A stretch of DNA of 64,000 bases from Paucibacter sediminis. Lineage in GTDB: Bacteria; Pseudomonadota; Gammaproteobacteria; Burkholderiales; Burkholderiaceae_C. How positions within the stretch are numbered: the first letter of the stretch is position 1; the number at the start of each line of letters is the position of its first letter. The stretch is taken from positions 558,001 to 622,000 of the forward strand of contig NZ_CP116346.1 of NCBI RefSeq assembly GCF_030254645.1, given 5' to 3'. The notes under the pieces are model-generated. The model was not told the origin of the DNA and did no database searches. It saw nothing but the letters and a program-made list of their open reading frames with translations. A program made the translations under genes and the position numbers. Shown piece after piece: positions 42,349 to 51,063 of the stretch.

Positions 42349-44967
42349 TCAGTCGCGCGCCTGCGTCAGCCACCAGGCCGCGGCCTGGCCACGGCTGGCC
42401 AGGCCCAGCTTGGTGAGGATGTTGGCGACATGGCGCTTGACGGTGTGCGGGCTCAGGTCCAGCTCGCGCGCGATCAGCTTGTTGGCCGTGCCACGGGCCA
42501 TCAGGGCCAGCACCTCCTGCTCGCGCGCGCTGAGGCCCTCGGTCGCGGCCGGCATGGCCGCGGCCGCCGGCGCCGGGCTGGCGGGCTCGCCCCAGGCGCG
42601 CAGCTGCGCCAGCGCCGCGGCGGGCAGCGCATCGCCCCAGGCCAGCGCGGCCAGCTCGCGCAGGGCCGCCAGCGCGAACAGCGCGCCGCCGGGCTGGGCC
42701 TCCGCCAGGCAGGGCAGCAGCAGGCTGGCGGCCGCCGCCAGCTGCTGGCGCCGCGCCAGCAGCAGGGCCAGGCGCACACGCACCTCGGCCACCTGGCCAT
42801 ACAGGTCGAGCGCGTTCTCGTCGCCGAGCGCCTCGCGCCAGCAGGCCTCGGCCTCGGCAAAGCGGCCCTGCAGCCAGGCCAGGCTGCCGCGCAGGCCCCA
42901 GAGCGGATGCAGGCGCTGCGGCGTGGTGTCGCTCAACACGGGGCTCAGCGCATCCAGGCGCTGCAGGCGTTCGGCCAGGCCGGCCGCATCCGCGCAGCTG
43001 GCCGAGATGCGCGCCGCCAGGAACAGGCTGTGCCACATGCCCCAGTCGCCATAGCCGCGCGGGTGCTCCTGCAGGCGCTGCCGCATCTGCGCCAGCGCCT
43101 GCTCATGCTCGCCCTGCAGCAGCGCCAGCACGGCGCGCAGGGCCAGGCCATGGTGGCGCGCGATCGCCTGCTCGCCGGTCCATTGCGCATCGGCCTCGGC
43201 GCGCGCCAGCAGTTGGCGGGCATCGTCCAGCCGGCCCTGCCAGGTCTGCAACCAGGCCTGCGTCAACAGCGCCAGGCCGCGCAACGGCAGCGGCTGGTCG
43301 CCCACCACCGCCAGCGCGCCCTCGGCCCAGCGCGCCAGCCAGGGCGAGATGCCGCGGCACAGGGTCTGGCGCGGCGGCGGCACGGTGGCAAACCACAGGC
43401 CCGGTTCGAGCTGGCGCTCCAGCTGCTTCACCAGCTCGGCAAAGGCCGGCGCCACCGCGTTGAAGTGGCAGGATTCCAGCGCCAGCCAGGTGCGCGCCAG
43501 CGCCAGCGCGGCCTGGGTCTCGAGATCGTCGCGGCCCGCCGCCTCGATATCGGCCTCCGGCTCGGCCACCAGCTCGCCGGCCTGCGCCAGGCGCCCCAGC
43601 GCCACCAGGGTGATGGCGCGATGGGCGCGGGCACGGCCGGCCTGCAGCGTCGCGCCGCGCGCGCTGAACAGGCGCTCGGCCAGGGCCAGATGGTGCTCGG
43701 CCTGGCGGCTTTCCCAGCTGGCCCAGTCCACCATGCCCTGCACGCGCTGCAGCTCGGCGCTGCTGGCGGCCAGGTCGGCCGGGAACTGCTGGCACAGGCG
43801 CCGCAGGATCTCGACGCCGCCGCGCTGCGGCGCGATGCCGGGGGCGGCCTCCAGCAGGGCAGCGGCCGCCTGCTGGTGAGCGCCGGCGGCCAGCATCAGG
43901 CCCTGGCGGCGCACCGCATCGGTCTCCACCGCGGCGGCGCGCAGCAGCAGCGCCGCCTCGTCCTGCGGGCGCTCCTGGCGCAGGCGGTGGCGCAGCGCAT
44001 CGCGGAACAGGTCGTGCAGGCGCAGCGTCGGCTGCGCCTCGTCGATCAGCACCGCGAACAGGCCCTGGCGCTGGATCGCCTCCAGCCAGCGCGCCGGCCG
44101 CACCTCGCCGCTGACGGCGGCACAGCGCGCCGGGTCCAGCTCCTGCAGCACCGAGGTGTCGAGCAGGAAGCGGCGCAGCTGCGGGTCCAGGCCCTCCAGC
44201 ACCTCGCTGGTGAGCAGCTCGAAGGCGGCGCGGTCGATGCTGGCCTCGCTGCGCGGCTCGCCGCTGAGGGCGCCGCTGAGCGCCAGCCGCAAGCCGGCCG
44301 GCCAGCCGGCGCTGCGCGCATGCAGCTGGCGCGCCGCCGCCTCGCCGAGGCCCGCGGCGCACAGCAGCTCGCAGCTCTCGGCCTCGCTGAAACGCAGCTG
44401 GGCCTCGCCAAACTCCACCAGCGCGCCGCTGCCGCGCAGCCGCGCCAAGCGCAGCGCCGGCGCCTGGCGCGCCGTCATCGCGAGGCTCCAGCGCGGGCTC
44501 AGGTATTGCAGCAGCAGATCCAGAAAGCGCAGCACCGGCTCGCTGGCCAGGTGCTGCACATCGTCCAGCGCGATCACGCCATGCGGCGCCTCGCAGGCAT
44601 CCAGCGCATTCGCCAGCGCCGCCACCAGCTCGGGCAGGGCCTCGCCGCGGCCGGCCAGGTCCAGCAGATGCTCGGGCGCGACGCGCCAGGGCGGGTCGTA
44701 GGGTTCCAGCGCGCTGAGCAGGCATTCGATCAGCTGGCGCAGCTCGTCGCCCGCTTCCAGCGATACCCAGACGCGCGCCCAGTCGGCCGGCTGCTGCTCC
44801 AGCACGCGCGCCAGCAAGGCGGTCTTGCCAAAGCCGGCGGGCGCGCTGAGCAGCACCGCCTGCGCTTCGCCCAGGGCCTGGGCCAGCATTTGCTCCAGGG
44901 CCGGGCGGGCCAGCAGGGTGGCGCCACGCAGGCGCGGGGGGCGGATCTTGGAAGCCGGGATCACCAT
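42349..44967 (-). CDS. MalT-type ATP-dependent LuxR-family regulator
   Basis: 872-residue signal-transduction ATPase (STAND/MalT class). The N-terminal NTPase has Walker A APAGFGKT at about residues 42-49 and Walker B-like [12 protein letters not shown] long helical-repeat region, probably TPR-like, for ligand or partner binding follows, and the protein ends in a LuxR helix-turn-helix ([31 protein letters not shown]). The target is unknown: it could control the convergent efflux genes or unlinked ones. Confidence 0.9.
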   Translation of the reverse strand: MVIPASKIRPPRLRGATLLARPALEQMLAQALGEAQAVLLSAPAGFGKTALLARVLEQQPADWARVWVSLEAGDELRQLIECLLSALEPYDPPWRVAPEHLLDLAGRGEALPELVAALANALDACEAPHGVIALDDVQHLASEPVLRFLDLLLQYLSPRWSLAMTARQAPALRLARLRGSGALVEFGEAQLRFSEAESCELLCAAGLGEAAARQLHARSAGWPAGLRLALSGALSGEPRSEASIDRAAFELLTSEVLEGLDPQLRRFLLDTSVLQELDPARCAAVSGEVRPARWLEAIQRQGLFAVLIDEAQPTLRLHDLFRDALRHRLRQERPQDEAALLLRAAAVETDAVRRQGLMLAAGAHQQAAAALLEAAPGIAPQRGGVEILRRLCQQFPADLAASSAELQRVQGMVDWASWESRQAEHHLALAERLFSARGATLQAGRARAHRAITLVALGRLAQAGELVAEPEADIEAAGRDDLETQAALALARTWLALESCHFNAVAPAFAELVKQLERQLEPGLWFATVPPPRQTLCRGISPWLARWAEGALAVVGDQPLPLRGLALLTQAWLQTWQGRLDDARQLLARAEADAQWTGEQAIARHHGLALRAVLALLQGEHEQALAQMRQRLQEHPRGYGDWGMWHSLFLAARISASCADAAGLAERLQRLDALSPVLSDTTPQRLHPLWGLRGSLAWLQGRFAEAEACWREALGDENALDLYGQVAEVRVRLALLLARRQQLAAAASLLLPCLAEAQPGGALFALAALRELAALAWGDALPAAALAQLRAWGEPASPAPAAAAMPAATEGLSAREQEVLALMARGTANKLIARELDLSPHTVKRHVANILTKLGLASRGQAAAWWLTQARD

Positions 44968-44999
44968 GCCCGGATCTTAAGAGCCCCCGCGATGCCGCC

Positions 45000-46151
45000 T
45001 CAGTTCGCCGCCAGCCCCGCCGAGCCCATCGGCAGTCCGCCCACCGCACCCAGCGGCATCAGCGCGCCGTCGTGGCCGATCTTGAACGAGACGATCTGCA
45101 GGGCGCGCGAGGCCAGCACATGCAGTTGCTGGCCGTCCGGCGTGGCCGCGGCGTCGAGCGCGCCGGCGTTGGTGCCGGTGAGGCCGGCCTGCGCCGCCAT
45201 CAGGCTGATCGCGCCCTGGGGGCCGATGGCATAGCTGCTGATGCTGCTGCTGCCGGCGTTGGAGACATAGGCATAACGCCCATTGGGCGTGACCGCCACC
45301 CAGCAAGCCGCGGTCTGGGTGGTGGGCACGGGGCCACTCACCAGCTGCGGGCCCTTGAAGGGATGCTCGCCGAGGCGGTAGGACGAGACCGAGCTGGCGC
45401 CGGCGGCGCCGCCCTGGGCCTCGCTGACGATCAGCTGGTCGCGCTGCGTGACGGCGAAGCCGAAGGGCGTCTGGCCGGCCGAGGGGGTGAGCAGGCGTGC
45501 GCCCAGGCTGCCATCGCGGCGCACCGGGTAGGAGCTGAGCACATTGGTGGCGCGCTCGCTCACCACCAGCACATCGCCGTCATGGTCGAAGCCCAGTTGG
45601 CCGGGTGCGGTGCCGCCCGCGGCCGAGAGGCCGCGCACGCCATCGGCCAGCGGGCTGAGCATGCCGCGCTGGTTGCGGAAGCCCGCCACATTGCCGCTGC
45701 CGCCGGCGTTCAGCACATAGACCAGGCCGTCGTTCTCGGCCACGCTGGTGGGATTGAGGCCGCCCGAATCGACCACCGAGCGCAGCACCAGGCCGGCATG
45801 GCCCAGCTCGAAGGTCGAGAGCGTGTTGGAACGCGCGTTCACCACGAACAGGTAGCGGCCGCTGCTGCTGAGCGTGACCGCGCCCTGCGAACCCAGGCCG
45901 GCACCGCTGCCCAGGCCCTGGGTGGGCACGCGGCTCATCAGGGTGGCCGGGCCGGCGGCGGCGCGGGCATAGACCAGCACCTCGTTGCCACTGGCGGCAT
46001 TGGTGCTGGTGAAGATCTTGCCGTGGCGCAGGCCACCATCGCCATCGGCGTCATGGTGGGCCAGGGCGGGTGCGGCCAGGCCGGCGGCGGCCATGCCCAG
46101 ACTCAGCAGGCGGACGAAACGGCGGCGCTGAAGAAGAGCAGTGATTTGCAT
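45000..46151 (-). CDS. exported seven-bladed beta-propeller protein (lactonase/YVTN-like)
   Basis: 383-residue periplasmic or surface protein with a signal peptide (RRRFVRLLSLGMAAAGLAAPALAH, possibly Tat) and repeated blades of the form GRYLFVVNARSNTLSTF and GRYAYVSNAGSSSISSY. This is typical of the lactonase/YVTN-repeat propeller superfamily. Enzymatic residues are not identifiable. It starts at ATG 46151 with GGAG just upstream. Confidence 0.82.
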   Translation of the reverse strand: MQITALLQRRRFVRLLSLGMAAAGLAAPALAHHDADGDGGLRHGKIFTSTNAASGNEVLVYARAAAGPATLMSRVPTQGLGSGAGLGSQGAVTLSSSGRYLFVVNARSNTLSTFELGHAGLVLRSVVDSGGLNPTSVAENDGLVYVLNAGGSGNVAGFRNQRGMLSPLADGVRGLSAAGGTAPGQLGFDHDGDVLVVSERATNVLSSYPVRRDGSLGARLLTPSAGQTPFGFAVTQRDQLIVSEAQGGAAGASSVSSYRLGEHPFKGPQLVSGPVPTTQTAACWVAVTPNGRYAYVSNAGSSSISSYAIGPQGAISLMAAQAGLTGTNAGALDAAATPDGQQLHVLASRALQIVSFKIGHDGALMPLGAVGGLPMGSAGLAAN

Positions 46152-46333
46152 AGGGGTCTCCGATGGGTGGGGCTGCAGGGCAGGCTGCCGTGCATGCATG
46201 CTTGCCGGTAGCAAGCGCCCCGGCCACCGTCGGTCGCCCCGGGTCATCGGATCCTTACGAGTGCACGCGCCACGCAAACCGGTGACAGCGCAGGCGTAAT
46301 GAAAACGCCGCCGTCACGACTAAGGCGCGGGGA

Positions 46334-46567
46334 TCAGGCGCGCAGCGCGGCGTTCAGCTGGTCCACCACCTCGGCCCAATCGGCATCGCCGGCCAGCTCT
46401 TCGCGCAGCAGTGTGGCCTGGGCGGGGCTCCAGAACGGCGCATCGGCCAGCAGCATGGCGGGCGGCAGCGGCGCATGCGTGCGCACGAAGCCGGCGATCG
46501 CGGCCGCGTCATTGGGCAGGCCCAGCTGTGCAAACAGTTCGGAAAAACGGTGGAAGGACTTATCCAT
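46334..46567 (-). CDS. DUF2789 family small protein
   Basis: 77-residue helical protein matching the DUF2789 pattern: HRFSELFAQLGLPND at the start, LPPAMLLADAPFW in the middle and LNAAL at the end. It is cytoplasmic with unknown function. It starts 16 bp after the thioesterase stop on the same strand, so the two probably share a transcript. Confidence 0.82.
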   Translation of the reverse strand: MDKSFHRFSELFAQLGLPNDAAAIAGFVRTHAPLPPAMLLADAPFWSPAQATLLREELAGDADWAEVVDQLNAALRA

Positions 46568-46583
46568 GATGAGTGCACTCCTC

Positions 46584-47015
46584 TCAGGCCACCACAGCCG
46601 CCAGGTAGATATCGCAGAACGCCTCGGGCATGCGCCTTGCGCGCCCGCTGCTCAGCTCGATGCACACCAGCTCCCAGCGGCCGCGCAGCACGGTGGCGCC
46701 ATCGTGGTCGCGCCGCAGCTGGAAGCGGCGCTCCATCGTCAGCTTGCCGTCGCTGGCCGTCAACCAGGTGGCGAGGGTCAGGTCTTCACCCAGCAGGGTG
46801 GGCAGCAGATAGTCGTAGCTGCCCTGGCGTATCGCCATCGCGCGGTCCAGCCGCCGGTAGTCGTCCAGGCTCAGGCCCAGCGCCTCCGAATGGGCCCAGG
46901 CCACCTGCTCGCACCATTGCACATAGACGGCGTTGTTGGTGTGGTTCAGGCCGTCGATATGTCCGGGCTGCGGGCGCAGCGCCTGGGTGAAGGGCTGCGG
47001 AAGGTCCCAGTCCAT
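46584..47015 (-). CDS. 4HBT-family acyl-CoA thioesterase
   Basis: 143-residue hot-dog-fold thioesterase (4-hydroxybenzoyl-CoA thioesterase/YbgC group). The GHIDGLNHTNNAVYVQWCEQVAW block carries the conserved N-x-H-N/Y region and the active-site acid environment. It hydrolyses acyl-CoA thioesters; the chain is undetermined. I chose ATG 47015, as the longer frame upstream (from 47126) is not protein-like. It is divergent from the SIR2-TIR gene. Confidence 0.85.
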   Translation of the reverse strand: MDWDLPQPFTQALRPQPGHIDGLNHTNNAVYVQWCEQVAWAHSEALGLSLDDYRRLDRAMAIRQGSYDYLLPTLLGEDLTLATWLTASDGKLTMERRFQLRRDHDGATVLRGRWELVCIELSSGRARRMPEAFCDIYLAAVVA

Positions 47016-47149
47016 GGTGTGCTCGAGCTGTCTCACAGGCCTCCATTGGAACCGATTGCGCGCGCGCCATGTGGCGGGGCGGCCCACCCCTAGTTTGTCG
47101 AGCGCCCGGGGGGCCTGCCGGGCCATGGGGCCATGCGAGACTGGCCGCC

Positions 47150-48523
47150 ATGACCGAACAAGACTGGAAGCGGCTGCTGCGCCAGGTGCGTGAGGGCTTG
47201 GTGGTCCCGGTGGTGGGCTCGGAACTGCTGCGGGACGAGGCCGGCCACAACCTGCTCAGCCTGGCCGCGCAGCGCCTGCTGCAGGGTTACGGGCTGCAGG
47301 CCGCCGAGCCCGAGCTGGCGCCCTTTCTGGCGCTGCCGCGCGCGGTGGCCCAGGTCCATCTGATGTGCCAGACCGATCTGCAGGACCTGTATGCCGAGGC
47401 GCACGACGCGCTGGAGGCGGTGCTGAGCGAGCACCAGTACCAGGCGCCCGTCGCCCTGCAGCAGCTGGCCGAGATCAGCGACTTCAAGCTCTGGGTCAGC
47501 GCCACCCCGGATGATCTGCTGGCGCGCTGCCTGCGCCAGCGCGGCGCGCTCACCGAGGTGGTGCATGCGCCCAAGCTGCCCACCAATGAATGGCAGGACC
47601 TGCCGCCGGATTGGTCCAGCCGCGGCGGTGCCCACCTGCTCTATCTGTTCGGCCGCGCGCGCGCCGCGCCGCTGTTTGCCGCGCATGAAGAGGACGTGCT
47701 GGAGTACGCGCACAACATCCTGACGCGCGGCAGCCAGGTGCCCACCGCCTTTCTGGGCGCGCTGCAGGAACGCAGCCTGCTGCTGCTGGGCTGCAGCTTC
47801 CCCGACTGGCTGGGCCGCTTCCTGCTGCGCGTCACCAACAAGAGCCGGCTGTCGGAGAAGACCAAGCGCGAATGGCTGGTCGACCGCCCCGACGCCGAGC
47901 AGGGCGGGCTGACGCATTTCCTGCGCGCCTACAGCCGCGACACCGAGCTGTTCAGCGATCTCGAGCCCAGCGCCTTCGTGGCCGAGCTGCACCGCCGCTG
48001 GAAGCTGGAGCAGGCCGCGCCCAAGCCCGCCAGCCTGCCCAACCCTGCCGAACCGCCACCGGCCGCGGTGTTCTTCGTCAGCTACTCGCGCGGCAGCGAC
48101 CAGGCCGCCGCCCAGGCCCTGGTGCAGACCCTGCGCGACCTGGGCGCCAGCGGCCCCGCGGATGTCTGGTTCGACATCAGCACGCTGGAGCCGGGCGACA
48201 ATTTCGCGCAGCGCATCTTCGACGGCATCGCCGGTTGCCGCTACTTCGTGCCGTTGATCTCGCGCGGCGCCGAGGCGCGCGACGAGGCCTTTGTGTTCCG
48301 CGAGTGGCGGCGCGCCAACGAACGCGCCGAGGGCATGAACCGCGACTTCATCCTGCCGCTGATCGTCGACGCGGAGTTCCAGCCCGAGCGGCTCTCGCAC
48401 GTGATCAGCCGCGGCTGGCGCGAGCACCTCGATCTCGGCCATGCGCCCGGCGGCCTGCCCAATGAGCGCACCCGCCAGCGCCTGGAGCGCCTGTTGCGCG
48501 AATCGCGCCGCCCGCTGGTCTGA
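47150..48523 (+). CDS. degenerate SIR2-like domain fused to TIR domain (putative NADase effector)
   Basis: 457-residue protein. Residues ~15-285 have a SIR2-like fold pattern: VVPVVGSELL opening, KLWVSATPDDLLAR, LLYLFGRARAAPLFAAHEEDVLEYA and LLLLGCSFPDWLGRFLLR. However, the Asn of the usual TTNYD motif and the His of the usual HG motif are missing (SATPDD and LFGR), so NAD cleavage by this domain is doubtful. Residues ~306-410 are a TIR domain (VFFVSYSRGSDQAAAQALV, VWFDISTLEPGDNF, FVFREW) with candidate catalytic Glu385. A Pro/Ala linker separates them. It is 1 bp from the STAND gene. Role by analogy: NAD-depleting immune effector. I am sure of TIR and moderately sure of SIR2. Confidence 0.82.
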   Translation: MTEQDWKRLLRQVREGLVVPVVGSELLRDEAGHNLLSLAAQRLLQGYGLQAAEPELAPFLALPRAVAQVHLMCQTDLQDLYAEAHDALEAVLSEHQYQAPVALQQLAEISDFKLWVSATPDDLLARCLRQRGALTEVVHAPKLPTNEWQDLPPDWSSRGGAHLLYLFGRARAAPLFAAHEEDVLEYAHNILTRGSQVPTAFLGALQERSLLLLGCSFPDWLGRFLLRVTNKSRLSEKTKREWLVDRPDAEQGGLTHFLRAYSRDTELFSDLEPSAFVAELHRRWKLEQAAPKPASLPNPAEPPPAAVFFVSYSRGSDQAAAQALVQTLRDLGASGPADVWFDISTLEPGDNFAQRIFDGIAGCRYFVPLISRGAEARDEAFVFREWRRANERAEGMNRDFILPLIVDAEFQPERLSHVISRGWREHLDLGHAPGGLPNERTRQRLERLLRESRRPLV

Positions 48524-48524
48524 T

Positions 48525-50447
48525 ATGCAGAACCCCGCCCTCGACGCCCAGCACCCCTGGCCCGGCCTGGCCGCCTACGACGAGGCCGGCGCGCCCTTCT
48601 TCAAGGGCCGCGACCCGGAGGCGCTGCAGCTGCTGCAGCTGGTCAAGCTGGCGCCGGTGGTGGCGCTGTATGGGCGCTCGGGCCTGGGCAAGAGCTCGCT
48701 GCTGCGCGCCGGCCTGTTCCCGCGCCTGCGCGAGGCCGGCTACCTGCCGGTCTATATCCGCCTCGACCACCGCGCCGATGCCGCCAGCGTGCTGGAGCAG
48801 ATCGCCCTGTGCCTGGAAGCGGAAATCAGCGCCCGCCAGCTGCATGCGCCGCCGCGCGCACCGGGTGAATCGCTGTGGCACTGGCTGCACCGCAAGGATT
48901 TCGAACTCTGGACCGCCGACAACTGGCCGCGCATACCGGTGCTGGTGCTGGACCAGTTCGAGGAGCTGTTCGCCCATGCCAGCGGCGCGCGCCTGCAGGG
49001 CGTGCTGGCGGCGCTGGCCGACCTGGTGGAGAACCGCCTGAGCGCCGAGGTGGCCGGCCAGCGCGATGCCCTGCAGGGGCTGGACAGCCTGAGCCAGCGC
49101 TACCGCCTGCTGTTCTCCTTCCGCGAGGACTATCTGCCCGAGCTGCGCGCCTGGGCCCAGCATGTGCCCTCGCTGCTGCGCCACGAACTGCGCCTGGAGC
49201 CGATGCGCGCCGAACGCGCCGAGCAGGCGGTGGCCGAGGCCGGCGGCGCGCTGCTGGCGCCCGGGGCCGCCGCGGCGATCGCGCGCTTCGTCGGCGAGCA
49301 GAGCGCCGGCCAGGGCCATGATGCGGTGGAGCCGGTGCTGCTGAGCCTGACCTGCGCGCAGCTGGCGGCACGGCGCCAGGGCGCACTGGTGGACCAGGCC
49401 CTGCTCGACAGCATCGGCCACGACATCCTGGAAGGCTATTACCGCGACGCGCTCGCCGGTCAGCCCGAGTCCCTGCACCGCTTCATCGAGGACCATCTGC
49501 TGCAGGGCAGCCGCACGCGCGGCAGCTATGCCAAGGCCGAGGCGCTGGCCCAGGGCTTCATCACCGAGGCCCAGCTGGAGGCGCTGACTTCGCAATGGCG
49601 GCTGCTGCGCGTGGAAAGCCTGGGCCATGTGGACCGCATCGAGCTGATCCACGACCGCCTGGTGGACGTGGTGCGGCTGGCGCGCGACCGCCGCGTGGCG
49701 CAGCAGGCGGCCGAGCAGGCGCGCGCGGAGCAGCTGCGCCTGGCCGAGCTGGAGAACGCACAGCGCCTGCGCCGGCGCAGCCAGCTGGCGCTGCTGATGG
49801 CGGCGCTGGCCGGCGGCACGGCGATCTGGGCCGTCAGCAAGAAGGAGGCGCTGGAGACCAGCATCGCCAACGAGGCGAAGGCCAAGCGCGAGGCCGAGGC
49901 CGCCGAGGCACAACGTCAGAGCCTGCAGGCCGAGGCCGAACGCAAGCGCCTGGCCGAGCAGCAGGCGCGGCGCGCCGAGTACGGCTGGATCGCCGAGCCC
50001 GCCGACGCCGGCGAGCAGGCGCGGCTGCAGCGCGTCAGCGACCAGGCCCACCAGGCCATCAAGCGCATCGACCAGTCGACCACGCCCGCCGATGTCGAGC
50101 GCCGCCGCGCCACCACGGTGGAAGTCTGGACCAAGGAGCTGGACGAGACGCGCGTCAAGGTGGGGCTGTTCACGCTGGGCTTCCAGGTCGTCAGCCGCGC
50201 CGGCAGGGTCACCGACATCGCCACCAACATCGTCTGGTACGGCCAGGCCGCGGCCCGCGAGGATGTGCAGCTGGTGGCACTGGCGTTGCTGCGCTCGGGC
50301 GTGCAGCTGCGCGCGGTGCGGCCGATGCCGGTGGAGCTGGCGCGCAGCCGCTCGGCCTGGATACAGGTGGGCGCCGACCATGGCGTGCAGGAGCGCGCGC
50401 CGCTGGCCGTCGAGGCCGTGGCCTCAGGCAGCGGCATCGAGACCTGA
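48525..50447 (+). CDS. membrane-anchored STAND NTPase (nSTAND1-like) with novel C-terminal domain
   Basis: 640-residue protein. The opening HPWPGLAAYDEAGAPFFKGRD and Walker A GRSGLGKS (residues 50-57), Walker B VLVLDQFEELF (139-149) and FSFREDYLPEL (197-207) match the nSTAND1 NTPase type used in bacterial immune sensors. A winged-helix-like region and a coiled coil (about 385-418) lead to one membrane segment (about 420-437), a second long charged helix (440-486) and an alpha/beta C-terminal domain (about 540-630). That last domain contains IVWYGQAAAREDVQLVALAL and has no clear identity. It is transcribed with the TIR gene (1-bp gap). Likely role: sensor/oligomerisation platform for the TIR effector. 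Confidence 0.85.
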   Translation: MQNPALDAQHPWPGLAAYDEAGAPFFKGRDPEALQLLQLVKLAPVVALYGRSGLGKSSLLRAGLFPRLREAGYLPVYIRLDHRADAASVLEQIALCLEAEISARQLHAPPRAPGESLWHWLHRKDFELWTADNWPRIPVLVLDQFEELFAHASGARLQGVLAALADLVENRLSAEVAGQRDALQGLDSLSQRYRLLFSFREDYLPELRAWAQHVPSLLRHELRLEPMRAERAEQAVAEAGGALLAPGAAAAIARFVGEQSAGQGHDAVEPVLLSLTCAQLAARRQGALVDQALLDSIGHDILEGYYRDALAGQPESLHRFIEDHLLQGSRTRGSYAKAEALAQGFITEAQLEALTSQWRLLRVESLGHVDRIELIHDRLVDVVRLARDRRVAQQAAEQARAEQLRLAELENAQRLRRRSQLALLMAALAGGTAIWAVSKKEALETSIANEAKAKREAEAAEAQRQSLQAEAERKRLAEQQARRAEYGWIAEPADAGEQARLQRVSDQAHQAIKRIDQSTTPADVERRRATTVEVWTKELDETRVKVGLFTLGFQVVSRAGRVTDIATNIVWYGQAAAREDVQLVALALLRSGVQLRAVRPMPVELARSRSAWIQVGADHGVQERAPLAVEAVASGSGIET

Positions 50448-50457
50448 GCCGGGGCCC

Positions 50458-51030
50458 TCAGCCCTCCACCACCATCTCGCGCTCGAACAGTTCCAGCGCC
50501 GCCTTGCCGACCTGCTGGGTGTCGTACCAGGCATAGGCGCTCACGCCGGCCGCGCCGACCAACGGCATCCAACGCGCCACGCTCTTGCCGAGCGCGCGTT
50601 CGCTGAGCTTGAGGCCGATGCTGGTGGCGATCTGCTTGAGCACGGCCGTGGTGGCGGGCCGCACCAGCACGCGCTCGCCCACGCGCACGATCAGGTCGCG
50701 CAGGCCCTGGGCCGCGGTATGGCGGAACAGGCAATAAAGCATCTGCGCCTGGCCCAGCTCGGCGCTACGGCCATACAGCGCCGCGATGTCCGCCACCAGC
50801 TGCGCCTGGATGCGCCACACCGCCATCATCTCGGGCAGGATGGTCAGCCAGCCCAGCGGGCCGGGCGGCAGGGCCAGCGCACCGGCGGCCGCGGCGGCCT
50901 TGGCGGCCGCCTGCTGGCCCAGCTTGCGCGCCGCCACGGCAGGATGGGCGCTGGCGGGCTGGGTGGAGTCGGGGCGCTGTGCCACCAGGGCGAGCACGGC
51001 GGTGGCAAGGCGGCTATCGGGCTGGGACAT
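50458..51030 (-). CDS. EcsC-family protein
   Basis: 190-residue protein with the EcsC wording: an Ala-rich start, GPLGWLTILPEMMAVWRIQAQLVADIAALYG, GERVLVRPATTAVLKQIA and a C-terminal WMPLVGAAGVSAYAWYDTQQVGK. Two hydrophobic stretches could touch the membrane. EcsC proteins are widespread and their function is not established. It is convergent with the STAND gene, whose stop is 10 bp away, and is downstream of the RSH-like gene on the same strand. Confidence 0.8.
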   Translation of the reverse strand: MSQPDSRLATAVLALVAQRPDSTQPASAHPAVAARKLGQQAAAKAAAAAGALALPPGPLGWLTILPEMMAVWRIQAQLVADIAALYGRSAELGQAQMLYCLFRHTAAQGLRDLIVRVGERVLVRPATTAVLKQIATSIGLKLSERALGKSVARWMPLVGAAGVSAYAWYDTQQVGKAALELFEREMVVEG

Positions 51031-51063
51031 GGGGGCGGTGGGCTGGCCGAGGCGGCGGAACCC

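Noticed and set aside
46190..46202. Shared word GCATGCATGCTT upstream of the beta-propeller gene and near 55389
   Set aside because: Only two copies of a short, self-complementary core; it may be chance.
47150..48000. SIR2-like domain as an active NADase
   Set aside because: The usual catalytic Asn and His positions appear substituted, so I describe the domain as degenerate.
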